A DNA stretch of 64,000 nucleotides from Elephas maximus indicus. Lineage: Eukaryota > Chordata > Mammalia > Proboscidea > Elephantidae. The notes under the pieces are model-generated. The model had not been told where the DNA came from and did no database searches. It saw only the letters and a program-made list of their open reading frames with translations. Where the stretch lies: positions 63,877,001 through 63,941,000 of the forward strand of contig NC_064826.1 of the NCBI RefSeq assembly GCF_024166365.1, in the 5' to 3' direction. Position 1 is the stretch's first letter; each line of letters starts with the position of its first letter. Shown one piece after another: positions 1 through 9,049 of the stretch. Position numbers and translations under genes: made by a program.

Positions 1-153
1 TTTGGGAGCTGGTACATTTGCCGGCAGGGGTCAGCATCTGATGTACTGCAGGTTTTGCTGTTTTGGCCCAGGCACTTGGCTTTCTGCAATTCTTTCATCA
101 GTCTTTTCCCGCAGGCCCCAGGCAAGACTACTCTTTTCCTTCTCATTCCATCA

Positions 154-378
154 AACAACAACAACAACAAAAAACCCCACTGCCGTTGAATTGATTCTCA
201 CTCATAGCCACCACGTAGGAAAGAGTAGAACTATCCATAGAGTTTCTAAGGCTATAAATCTTCATGGAAGCTGATTGCCACATCTTTCTATCTTGGAGCA
301 CTGTCTTGGTGGGTTTCAACAACTGACCTTTGGGTTAGGAGTGAAGCTCTTTTAACCACTGTGCCACCAGGGCTCTTT
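154..378 (-). repeat. AfroSINE (tRNA-derived SINE), long subtype, full length
   Basis: The reverse strand reads from the SINE head (GAGCCCTGGTGGCACAGTGG-like, left of 378) through a tRNA-like promoter region to the core and the tail at about 154. This subtype has an extra internal block (about 262-310, reverse complement of the 'cttcatggaagc..gattgccacatc' type) absent from shorter copies such as 2216-2390. The tail region is CAA/AAC-rich (151-170). Non-autonomous and non-coding; presumably copied by LINE enzymes. Confidence 0.88.
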
Positions 379-639
379 CCCATCTTACAGGGGAGGCCAG
401 GAAGGCAGTGGGGAACCACAACTCCAGTGGTTTTAGCCCAAGGATGCCACACACCAGGGCATGTGGCCTGGCAAATCCCCTAGAAGCTACCTGCAGCTGC
501 AGCTTTAAAGAGGGGGTCCTTTTATGGAGCATTCATCTCCCTCGCCATTCTAACTTTTGGATATACATTGCTCCAGGTTTGGGCCAAAATTAATACAAGC
601 AAAACCCTTGCTCAAATGCCATGTAGTCGCTGACTCATC

Positions 640-1212
640 CTTCAAGTTTTAGTGTGGCATATGGAGTACATTTAGGCACCATAAGCCCAAAGTTTTTACT
701 AGGCCTTTTCTCCACTTACACGTATAAGTGTAACTTATGCCAAGGTGGTGAGACCCAGTGTATGTCTAACTGCTCTAGCACCATTTACTAGAAAGTCTTT
801 TCCTCCTGCATTGAATTGCCTTTGCTCCTTTGTCAAAAATTGATGGGGCATATTTGTGTGGATATATTTCTGCTTATTCAGTTCCATTGATTTATTTGTC
901 TAGCTTTCTGCCAGTACCTCACTTTCTTCAGCACCATAGCTATATAGTAAGTATTAATATTGGGTAGAGTGATTCCTCCCACTATATTCTCCTTTTTCAA
1001 AATTGTTTTTGGCTATTCTATGGCCTTTCTCTTTCCATGTAAATTTTAGAATAAACTTGTCTGTGCCTACAAAGAAACTTGCTGGGGTTTTGATAGAAAT
1101 TGTATTAGACTTACAGATCAAATAGGGGAGAACTGACCTCTTTACCAGGACGAGTCTTACCATATGTAAATACAATATGCCTTTCCAAATATTTAAGTCT
1201 TGCAATTCTATT
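640..1212 (-). repeat. L1 LINE ORF2 fragment, antisense, old
   Basis: Read on the plus strand, this matches the familiar antisense L1 ORF2 order: 'ttccattgatttatttgtctag', a 'ccagtacctcac' block, 'ttttggctattctatggcctt', then 'gataga.attgtattagac'. It corresponds to the region after the reverse transcriptase core. Heavily mutated and truncated at both ends, so a mid-age to old mammalian L1 (L1M type). The start is uncertain by about 100 bases. Confidence 0.75.
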
Positions 1213-1309
1213 CAGATGTGCTTTGTTCTGTAGATGCTGTTGGGGTTCCCACTTAATCCTTCCTGGTGTCATCTGCAGGTGTGGAAGAACTGTAGTAACA
1301 AAAATGTCT

Positions 1310-1442
1310 ACAGTAGAGGTCACCATCTGTGTTTTGTAAATAACGTTTCATTGGAACACAGCCACACCCACTCATGTACATAGTGTCTATGGCCACTTTC
1401 ACAGTATGGTAATAGTTGTGACAGAGGCCACATTGCCTGACA
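1310..1442 (+). mobile_element. hAT-Charlie non-autonomous DNA transposon fragment (MER58/MER3-like)
   Basis: Matches the family whose body reads 'tttgtaaataa.gtttcattggaacacagccacaccc' followed by 'tgtctatggc.actttc' and a 'gttgtgacagaggccac' block. The terminal repeat at the left is poorly preserved. The same family occurs in the opposite orientation at 4324-4579. I am sure of the family, less sure of the exact MER name. Confidence 0.65.
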
Positions 1443-2203
1443 AGGACTCATCTTCAAGAAAACAAATTAAAATCTAGAAGTACAACAATTCATTAAAGTT
1501 GTTTATATATGGGTTTAGTATAACTATCACATGACTCTCAAAATGAGTGTCTTAATAATATTTTGTCCAAGGAGGCAAAATGCATTATTTTACACCATAA
1601 GTCTGTGTTGTGATATGACATATAGATCTTTATTTTCACGCAACAAACATATGACACCAGAATGTATTTTAAGATTGTTTTGTCGTTTTATTTACATTTA
1701 TAGTCTGTGCTCTCTTTAAACAGACTATAAATACACAAACACACTCACGCACTCATCATTGTGTTTTGAGCTGATTCTTACATGTATTCTTTTGCTGTAA
1801 AAGCAGCCATTAATACTTGGAATTTTCAACTTGGAGTAGAGAGTAATTTAGGCATTTAAAAATATTCATTTCAGTTTGATTCAACAAATGGACTAAGGAC
1901 CTGTAAACATGACATTTAATAGACAAGTTCAGCCAGTATTTTTCCTTCATTCTAGGAATTTGCAGTCAAAGTAAATGGTAGCGACATTTATCAAGTCCAA
2001 TTAATTAAATCAACTTTATGTACAAAGAGTAAGCGGATTAGGTTTTAAAAAAAGGAGGGGTAAAAGTGAATGACTGCACTAAGGCTAGAATATTTTCTTC
2101 CATTTTATGGAAGCTGTTAAGGCAACAGCTTAAATAAGAAGGAATTATAAGGTAGTAAACTAAAAGAAATTTCACCTATGGAGTGCATCCATTTATAGAA
2201 CTT
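1443..2203. other. No recognised feature
   Basis: AT-rich sequence with no repeat family or coding signal that I recognise. Open frames here are short and lack codon structure. Confidence 0.5.
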
Positions 2204-2215
2204 ATATAACAAGAG

Positions 2216-2390
2216 GAAACCCTGGTGGCGTAGTGATTAAGAGCTGTGGCTGCTAACCAAAAGGTCAGCAGTTTGAATCTACCAGGCATTCCTTGGAAAC
2301 CCTATGGAGCAGTTCTACTCTGTCCTATATGGTTGCTATGAGTCAGAATCTACTTGATGGCAACGGGTTTGGTTTTTTTTTTTTTTTTTA
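2216..2390 (+). repeat. AfroSINE, short subtype, full length with 12-bp TSD
   Basis: Complete head (GAAACCCTGGTGGCGTAGTG), tRNA-like region with a B-box-like motif (AGCAGTTTGAATCTACC), core (CCTTGGAAACCCTATGG.GCAG) and 3' end (GAGTCAGAATCTACTTGATGG), then a T-rich tail. The TSD ATATAACAAGAG lies at 2204-2215 and again at 2391-2402, exact over 12 bases, so the insertion boundaries are firm. Confidence 0.95.
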
Positions 2391-2462
2391 ATATAACAAG
2401 AGCATAAAGAACCTTCTACCAAATTGGGTGCACTGTCTTTAGTAAAAAACCTTTGAAATGCT

Positions 2463-3005
2463 GTCTGTATCAGCTTTTGATGGGGAGCAAACTACTCCAA
2501 AATCAATGACTTAGAAAAATAAGCATTTATTACTTATGAGTCTACGAGTTAGCTTATCTGGGTGGAACTCTGTTGATTTGGCTGGGCTCACTTATTTACT
2601 TGTAGTCAGCAGGTGGATCAGCTGGAGGTTGGGTAGTTACCTGGGTGTTGTCTGGGCACTGACTGGGGCAAGGCAGGAGACTAGGCCATGTATTTTTTTT
2701 TATCTTCTAATAGGTTTGCACTGGACTGGGTTTAATAGGTTTGTGTAGGCTTGTTCTCATGGAGTGGTGGGGTTTTTAGAAAAAAAAGAGTGGAAGTGTA
2801 AAAGTTCTCTTAAGATGTAGGGAAAGAACTAGCACACCATCACTTGCATTGCATGTCCAAAGAATGATACAAGAACAACCCATGCCCAAAGGGAGGGAAA
2901 ATAGATGTCTCTTTTTGATAGGAGCTGCAAAGTCACATGGCTAAGGGCATGGATACAATGACAGGTGGAAAATTGGGGACATTTTGCAAGCAATCTACCA
3001 CCCTG
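2463..3005 (-). mobile_element. MaLR/MLT1-type solo LTR, old, fragmentary
   Basis: The plus strand starts with the reverse-complement motif of this LTR class ('aaactactccaaaatcaatgactta' type, then 'catttatta.t') and ends with the conserved 'ggtggaaaattggggac' plus 'gcaatctacca' pattern. Orientation is therefore minus. It is a broken fossil with no internal retroviral region seen. Subfamily not assigned. Confidence 0.55.
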
Positions 3006-4323
3006 GGCTGTGGAAGCCAATAGGAATAATGTAAGAATATGTGGGGAAAGAAGTTCCATTAGGATAAACCAGTAGTTTCTGAAGCTAATTGAAAAAAGTG
3101 GAGATGGTAAGGGCATACACTAAGACAGTAATTAAAAAAGATGGTAGGGGTGGATTTGGAAGCTATTGTGAGAAGAAAAGCATCAAAATGTGTCTGAAAA
3201 AGTTTCAGTAACTTGGCAAACTCTCAGAGCTATGCAAAGAAGTCTAATTGCACCTAGGAGGAAACGAGAAGGCTCTTCTTAAAGATTAGTTTGGCTAATG
3301 CAATTTATAGACACATCAATTTCTGGAAAGCAGAAGACAACTTTCATGTCTTATGTCATAGAGTAGAAACGATTTTTGCAACTTGATCACCTCTTCATGC
3401 TACAGGGACTCCATTTTCAATGAAGTCAAACTCAGTGGAGTTATAAGATTTTATTTCTGTTCCTAACACTGGTCAGTCAGCCTGGTGAGTGAAAAGGCTA
3501 TGATAAGTCAAGGCTGCCAGTATTTCAGGAACTGATAATGGATTCTCTCTGCTTTCAAATTGCCCTTTAGCTCACCCTTTGGAACAACCTGCATTTTACC
3601 TAATATCCATTCTCAGATGACAGAGATGGTAGAGAATTTGGGCTTGTTAATTAATCCACTCTTTACCTCCCAAATTTCCTCTTGTTCTCATTTTTCTGAC
3701 CACCCTGCCTTGATTGGGCCTTTAGAGGGACTCCTATTGATAGTACTTTGGGTACATGTGTGTATTCAAAGATTTCTTTTTCCTGGCACAATATATATAT
3801 TTCTCCTATTAAGGTTGAATTCTTTCTTCTTAATCCTGATTAGTATTTCTCAAGCTTCCAATTTTTTTTTTTTTTAACCATGCCAAAACTTTCTTATATA
3901 ATTCCTTATACTTTCTCTGGTTGAAAGGGTACAGGTTATCTGGAAGGGGTTTGCTGACATTTTTCTTATTAGTGGGTTTGAGGGCACACAGCTCATGAAC
4001 TTAAAGTATTACCCAGCCTAGGTGCAGCCATTGACATATTTCCATAGCTGACCTTGGAAATATGAGATTCTTCTCTGCCGTTTGGGAAACATGAGACTCT
4101 TCTATGCTGTCTGGAGTGACATTTCCTAAAATAGAGCACTACAGAGCCACCTTTACAAAATTGACTTGGTTGCCAGGAATCTAAAATTTGTGTCACAGTA
4201 ATTCATTTGCATAAATTAAAAAATGGACAGAAGGTTACGCATCTGTCATATATGAGCATGGATGCAAGGTTAATGCCATAAACATATTTTCCTGAGGTCA
4301 TAAGTCGTAAGGCTGCACTAGAT
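3006..4323. other. No recognised feature
   Basis: About 1.3 kb without a repeat family I can name. A 105-codon open frame at 3560-3877 has no recognisable domain and ends in a homopolymer-encoded phenylalanine run, so I do not call it a gene. Confidence 0.5.
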
Positions 4324-4579
4324 CAGGGAGCATTAAACTTCTGTACAGGATTAGATAGTAAATAGTTTAGGCTTTACAGCCCATGTTGTCTCAATTCAGC
4401 AATAATTTGAGAAAGCAGCCATAAACAAAAACTTGTTGCTGTACAGTCGATTCCGACTCAAAGCAGCCATAGACGATACATAAATGATTGAGTGTGGTTG
4501 TATTCAAATAAAACTTTATTTACCAAAACAAGTAACAGTAGGGATTTGGCACATACACTAAACTTTGCCGACCCTTTGT
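4324..4579 (-). mobile_element. hAT-Charlie non-autonomous DNA transposon (MER58/MER3-like), near full length
   Basis: Runs from a CAGGGAG-type terminal end through 'agatagtaaatagtttaggctttacagccc', the 'aataaaactttatttac' block, to 'actttgccgacccttt' at the far end, which is the inverted counterpart of the start. A short AfroSINE piece with its own TSD interrupts it at 4424-4471. Same family as 1310-1442. Confidence 0.72.
4424..4459 (-). repeat. 36-bp AfroSINE 3'-end remnant inserted with 12-bp TSD
   Basis: The 36 bases match only the last part of an AfroSINE read in reverse (tail, then 'gctgtacagtcgattccgac'). They sit between two exact copies of AAAGCAGCCATA (4412-4423 and 4460-4471), and the host hAT element continues on both sides. 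This is an extremely 5'-truncated insertion rather than decay of a longer SINE. Confidence 0.8.
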
Positions 4580-4583
4580 CTAG

Positions 4584-4832
4584 TGCAGCATTTTCAAATT
4601 ACACATTAAAACTCATTAATGGGCAATTTTGTAGAATGTGAGTGATATTACTATTAAAATAAAATAGAATAAAATAAGATCTCAGCCTACATTGCATATA
4701 GCAAAAGGGTAAGTATTTGTCTCATGAAACATGTATGTGCTCAGGCTTATATGTAAAATGTATTTTTTATTGTGAGTTGCTGTTCAGAAATAAACCTTCA
4801 AAAAGAAGTTTGAAAGCCATTGGTCTAGAGTG
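4584..4832 (+). mobile_element. Probable second hAT-Charlie-type DNA transposon relic
   Basis: Begins 'cagcattttcaaattacac' and ends 'gtttgaaagccattggtct', which look like inverted hAT ends (CAGTGGTTCTCAAAC type). Internally it has the pattern seen in such relics ('cattaatgggcaa..', 'aataaaataga', 'tattgtgagttgctg'). Non-coding. Family name not assigned. Confidence 0.4.
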
Positions 4833-4857
4833 TTAGAGCTAGAGGTCTAGTTTCTGA

Positions 4858-4945
4858 TAGATGTGGAAACCATGGCTCAGTGGTCTTTATAAAAGTTATG
4901 TAGTAAATCACAAAGTTGTGGCAGTTGCAAGACTATCAGATCTAC
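4858..4945 (-). repeat. MIR SINE fragment, antisense (weak)
   Basis: Resembles the antisense MIR stretch 'gaaact.aggctcag.g', 'agt.actt..aaggtcaca..gt'. Very diverged and abutting the AfroSINE at 4954. Confidence 0.3.
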
Positions 4946-4953
4946 AGTCTCCT

Positions 4954-5107
4954 GGTGGTGCAGTGGTTAAGAGCTACGGCTGCTAACCAAAAGGTCAGCA
5001 GTTCCAATTAACCAGCTGCTCCTTGGAAACCCTATGGGGCAGTTCTACTCTGTCCTATAGGCTCCCTATGAGTCGAAATTGACTCCATGGCAACCAGGTT
5101 TTTTTTT
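4954..5107 (+). repeat. AfroSINE, short subtype, with 8-bp TSD
   Basis: Head CCTGGTGGTGCAGTGG, tRNA-like region, core and 3' end GAGTCGAAATTGACTCCATGG followed by a T tail. AGTCTCCT occurs at 4946-4953 and 5108-5115, consistent with a short TSD and loss of a few head bases. Confidence 0.9.
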
Positions 5108-5159
5108 AGTCTCCTTGTTCAGAGGTTTCTTCCTGTTCCTGTTCCTATTTCCTGCCGCT

Positions 5160-5336
5160 TGCCCACATTTATTGAGTGTATCCTACTTAGTCCCAAGGGC
5201 TTTGTATACATTATCTTATTTTACCCTTACAAAGACTCTATGAGATATGTTCTATGATTAACCTTATTGTACAGATATAAAACTGAGGCTTAGAGAACTG
5301 AGGTAAATTTCCCAAGGCCATACAGATTTTAAGTGA
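5160..5336 (-). repeat. MIR SINE, antisense
   Basis: Matches reverse-complement MIR: 'tattgagtgtatcctactta', 'ctttgtatacattatct.att', 'ctctatgagatatgttcta', 'aactgaggcttagagaactgagg', 'cccaaggccatacagat'. The RTE copy that starts at about 5337 interrupts or abuts it, so the RTE arrived later. Confidence 0.78.
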
Positions 5337-8300
5337 TGGACAAATTGAAAAGGGATGGTGTTCATCATCAAAAAGAACATTTCAAGATCTATCATAAGTA
5401 CAACACTGTCGGCGATAGGATAATACCCATACATCTACAAGGAAGACCAACTATTACAACTATTATTCAAATATACCCACCAAAAATGAAGAAATTGAAT
5501 ATTTTTACCAACTTCTGCAATCTGAAATTGATCAAACATGCAACAAAGATGCCTTGGTAATTCCTGGTGATTGGAATGCAAAAGTCGAAAACAAAGAAAG
5601 ATCAGTAGCTAGAAAATATGGCATATGGCCTTGGTGATAGAGATGATGCTGGAGATTGCATGATAGAATATTGCAAGACTAACCACTTCTTCATTGAAAA
5701 TACCTTTCTTCAACAACATAAACAGTGACTATACACATGCACCATGCCAGATGGAATACACAGGGATCAAATGAACTATATCTATGGAAAAAGACTATGG
5801 AGAGGCTCAATATCATCAGTCAAAACGAGGCCAGGCACCAACTGTGCAAGCTCAATTTGAAATGGAAGAAAATTGAGACAAGTCCATGAGAACCAAAGTA
5901 CAACCTTGAGCATATTCCACCTGAATTTAGAAACTATCTCAAAAATAGATTTGGCACATTAAACACTAATGACCATTGAACCAGAAGAGTTGTAGAATGC
6001 CATCAATGACATACTTGAAGAAAGCAAGAGGTCATTAAAAAGACAAGAAAGAAAGAAAAGACCAAAATCGATGTCAGAAGAGACTCTAAAACTTGCTTTT
6101 GCACACTGAGTAGCTAAAGCAAACAGAAGAAATGATGAAATAAAAGAACTGAACAGAAAATTTCAAAGGGCAGCTCGAGAGACAAATTAAAGTATTATAA
6201 TGAAATGTTCAAAGACCTGGAGTTAGAAAACCAAAAGGAAAGAACATGCTTGACATTTCTCAAGCTGAAAGAACTGAAGAAAAAATTCTAGCTTTGGTTG
6301 CAAACTTGGAGAATTCTATGGGAAAAATATTGAATGATGCAGGACGTGTTAAAAGAAGATAGAAGGAATACACAGTCACTGTACCAAAAAGAATTGGTTA
6401 ACATTCAAACATTTCAGAAGGCAGCATACGATCAAGAACCAATGGTATTGAAGGAAGGAGTCCAAGCTGCACTGAAGGCACTAGTGAAAAACAAGTCTCC
6501 AGGAACTGATGAAATATCAATTGAGATGTTTCAACAAACAGATGCAACATGAGAAGCACTCACTTGTCCATGCTAAGAAATTTGGAAGACAGCTACCTGG
6601 CCAACCAACTGGAAGATTCATGTTTGTGCCCATTCTAAGGAAAGGTGATCCAACAGAATGTGGAAATTATCAAACAATATCATTAATATCACACACAAGT
6701 AAAATTTGGCTGAAAATCATTCAAAAATGTTTGCAGCAGTGCATCATTAGAGAACTGCCGGAAACTCAAGCCAAATTCAGAAAAGGACATTGAATGGGTG
6801 ATAATCATTGCTGATGTCTGATGGATCTTGGCTGAAAGCGGAGAATGCTAGAAAGATGTTTAACTGTGTTTTATTGATTATGCAAAGACATTAGACTATG
6901 TGGATCGTAACAAATTATGGATAACATTGGGAAGAATGGGAATTCAGAACAGTTAATTGTGCTCATGTGGAAACTACATAGACCAAGAGGCAGTCATTCA
7001 AATAGAACAAGGGCATACTGAACGGTTTAAAATGAGAAAATGTGTGCATCAGGGTTGTATCCCTTTACCTTACTTATTCAATCTCTACGCTCAGCAAATA
7101 ATCTGTGAAGCCAGACTATATGAAGAAGAATGCGGTATCAGGATTGGAGGAAGGCTCATTAACAATCTGCAATATGCAGATGTTATAACCTCACTTACTA
7201 AAAGCAAAGAGGACTTGAAGCATTTGCTGATGAAGATCAAAGACTATGGGCTTCAGTATGGATTATACCTCAACATAAAAAAAAAAGTTGTCACAACTAC
7301 ACCAATAAGTAACATCATTGTAAATGGAGAAAAGATTGAAATCGTCAAGGATTTCATTTTACTTGGATCCACAATCAATGTTGGCTGAAGCAGCAGTCGA
7401 GAAATAAAACAATGTATTTTTTATTTCATTGGGCCAATCTGCTGCAAAAGACCTCCTTAATGTGTTTTAAAGCAAAGATGTCACTTTGAGGACTAAGGTG
7501 CACTTGACCCAAGCCATAGTATTTTCGGTTGCCTCATATGCATGAGAAGGCTGGACAATGAATAAGGAAGATTGAAGAAGAATTGATGTCTTTTAATTAC
7601 ACATTGAATATATCATGATGTCATGGATTGAATTATGTTCCCCCCAAAAAGTATGTGTCAATTGGGCTAGGCCATGATTCCTGGTATTGTGTGATTTTCC
7701 TATATGTTGTAAATCCTGCCTCTATGATGTTAATGAGGGACGAGGGGTGGCAGTTGTGTTAGTGAGGCAAGACTCGATTTAAAGATTGGATTGTGTCTTA
7801 AGGCAATCTCTTGAGATATAAAAAAGAGGAGTGAGCAGAGAGACAGGGGAACCTCATACCACCAAGAAAAAAGTACCTGGAGCAGAGCATGTCCTTTAGA
7901 CCTGGGGATCCTGCGCAAAGAAAGACCCTCCTCCAGAGCCAAGAGAGAGAAAGCCTTCCCCTGGAGCTGAAGCCCTGAATTTGGACTTCTAGCCTATTAG
8001 ACCGTGAGAAAATTAATTTCTCCTTGTTAAAGCCATCCATTTGTTGTACTTCTATTATAGCAGCATTAAATGACTAAGACACATGGGCTGGCAAAAGAAC
8101 AAACATATTTGTCTTAGAAGAAGTACTGCTAGAATGCTTCTTAGATGCAATGATGGCAAGGCTTCATCTCACATTCTTTGGATATGTTATGAGGAGGAAC
8201 CAGTCCCTGGAGAAGGACATCATGCTTGGTAGAGTGTCAGTGAAAAAGAGGGAGACCCTCAATGACACAGTGGCAGCAACAATGGGTTCAAATATAGCAA

Positions 8301-8397
8301 TGATCGTGAGACTGGTGCAGGATCAGGCAGTGTTTCATCCCATTTTACATAGGGTCACTATGAGCTGGAACTGACTCAAGGGCACATAACAACAATA
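5337..8397 (+). mobile_element. RTE (BovB-clade) LINE, 5'-truncated, inactive, split by a MaLR LTR
   Basis: RTE LINEs encode one protein with an AP-type endonuclease followed by a reverse transcriptase (RT) and nick chromosomal DNA to prime their own copying. This copy starts inside the endonuclease (about 5340: 'KRDGVHHQKEHFK', then 'GRPTITTIIQIYPP') and continues through the linker, the RT domain and the C-terminal region. Visible RT blocks are 'KNKSPGTDEISIEMFQQTDA' near 6490-6548 and 'IGGRLINNLQYAD' near 7140-7185. The catalytic YADD reads YADV here, which would abolish polymerisation. Open frames (6334-6552, 6509-6793, 6957-7388) are broken by frameshifts and stops. The 3' end (8355-8397) reads 'ggcacataacaacaat', the family's AAC-type tail. 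The 5' end is lost; a full family member is a little over 3 kb. A MaLR LTR with 5-bp TSD occupies 7619-8081. It lies within or beside an older MIR (5160-5336). Confidence 0.9.
7619..8081 (+). mobile_element. Solo LTR, MaLR (ERVL-MaLR) group, afrotherian type
   Basis: Starts TGTCATGGATTGAATTATG and ends GACTAAGACA (TG..CA ends), length about 463, flanked by 5-bp target repeats CATGA (7614-7618) and CATGG (8082-8086). The RTE sequence resumes directly after it, so it inserted into the RTE copy. It contains the purine-rich 'cagagagacagggg' block and an AATTAATTTC stretch near the expected polyadenylation region. A solo LTR fossil; no gag, pol or env is present. Related copies lie at 8863-9045, 10620-11131, 42814-43237 and 53281-53575. 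Confidence 0.85.
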
Positions 8398-8410
8398 TCA
8401 ACAATTTTTG

Positions 8411-8519
8411 GGGAAGCAGATTTGCTGGGTCTTTTCTCCTGTAGGGCCACTGGTGGGTTGAACCACTGACCTTTCAGTTAGCAACCTAGCACTTAACTTT
8501 TGCACCACCAAGGCTCCTG
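8411..8519 (-). repeat. AfroSINE head-half fragment, antisense
   Basis: Only the 5' half is present: reverse complement of GGAGCCTTGGTGGTGCAAAAG (left of 8519), the tRNA-like region with the 'ctaactgaaaggtcagtgg' box, to 'gaagcaga' at 8414. The SINE 3' half is missing and it stands immediately after the RTE tail of the copy ending at 8397. Confidence 0.8.
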
Positions 8520-8529
8520 AGTGGTTGAA

Positions 8530-8755
8530 AACAAGATGTCAACAATAATGGGGAAGACAAAGAAAATACACTGGATTTTACCTAACAGTCTACATGTTTT
8601 ATTCCCATTCATTATTATAACCTCTGTTTATTAAGTTTGACCATGCTATTTTTTTTTATAATAACTAGAGTTTATAATAATGGATGATGATAAAAAAGAG
8701 TATTAAGTTAAAATTCCATGTTTTTTTGTCTTCCCCATTTTTGTTGACATATTTT
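8530..8755. repeat. Imperfect palindrome with about 90-bp arms (MITE-like), unassigned
   Basis: The left arm (about 8530-8628) pairs with the right arm (about 8661-8755). The outer 30 bases at 8536-8565 and 8721-8750 are near-perfect reverse complements (core GTCTTCCCCAT...TTGTTGACAT). An inner pair also matches (CATTATTATAACCTC at 8610-8624 with GAG.TTATAATAATGG at 8668-8682). The loop is about 8629-8660. This looks like a foldback DNA element or degraded MITE. No TSD is evident. Confidence 0.65.
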
Positions 8756-8761
8756 TTTGCC

Positions 8762-8862
8762 CCCTTAGTCTTTCTCCTCCTCCTCCTCCTCTTCTTCTTT
8801 CTTTCTCTTTCTCTCTCTATGATTTCTCTCTCTCTCGTTTCTCTCACCTCCTCTTTTTTTTT
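8762..8862. repeat. Polypyrimidine (CTT/CTCC/CT)n low-complexity tract
   Basis: About 100 bases almost entirely of C and T (CTCCTCCTCCTCCTCTTC, then TTTCTTTCTC and CTCTCTCTC). The purine-rich complement encodes a spurious Arg/Lys/Glu-rich open frame on the minus strand. It abuts the MaLR LTR fragment to the right. Confidence 0.85.
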
Positions 8863-9045
8863 GTCCTCCTCATTACCACCAAGCAAGAAGAACCAGGAGC
8901 ATGCAAATCTTTTAGACCTGGGTTCCCTGCACTGAGAAGCTCCTAGACCAGGGAAGATTGATGACAAGGACCTTACTCCAGAGCCAACAGAGAGAGAAAG
9001 CCTTCCCCTGGAGCTGTGGCCTTTAATTATGACTTCTGGCCTCCT
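8863..9045 (+). mobile_element. MaLR LTR fragment (same family as 7619-8081)
   Basis: Shows 'taccaccaagcaagaag', 'agacctgggttccctgcac', 'gagccaacagagagagaaag' and 'ccttcccctggagctg', the middle part of this LTR family, in plus orientation. A broken fossil. The RTE 5' end begins directly after it. Confidence 0.8.
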
Positions 9046-9049
9046 ATTC

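Noticed and set aside
2216-2300. tRNA-like A and B box sequences in AfroSINEs
   Set aside because: They are the tRNA-derived SINE heads. No cloverleaf with an intact acceptor stem and anticodon can be drawn, so no tRNA genes are called.
3560-3877. 105-residue open frame as a small protein gene
   Set aside because: It ends in a phenylalanine run encoded by a T homopolymer, has no recognisable domain and no promoter or polyadenylation context.
8665-8967. 100-residue minus-strand open frame rich in Arg, Lys and Glu
   Set aside because: It is the translation of the polypyrimidine tract and the adjoining LTR fragment. Composition, not coding selection, explains it.
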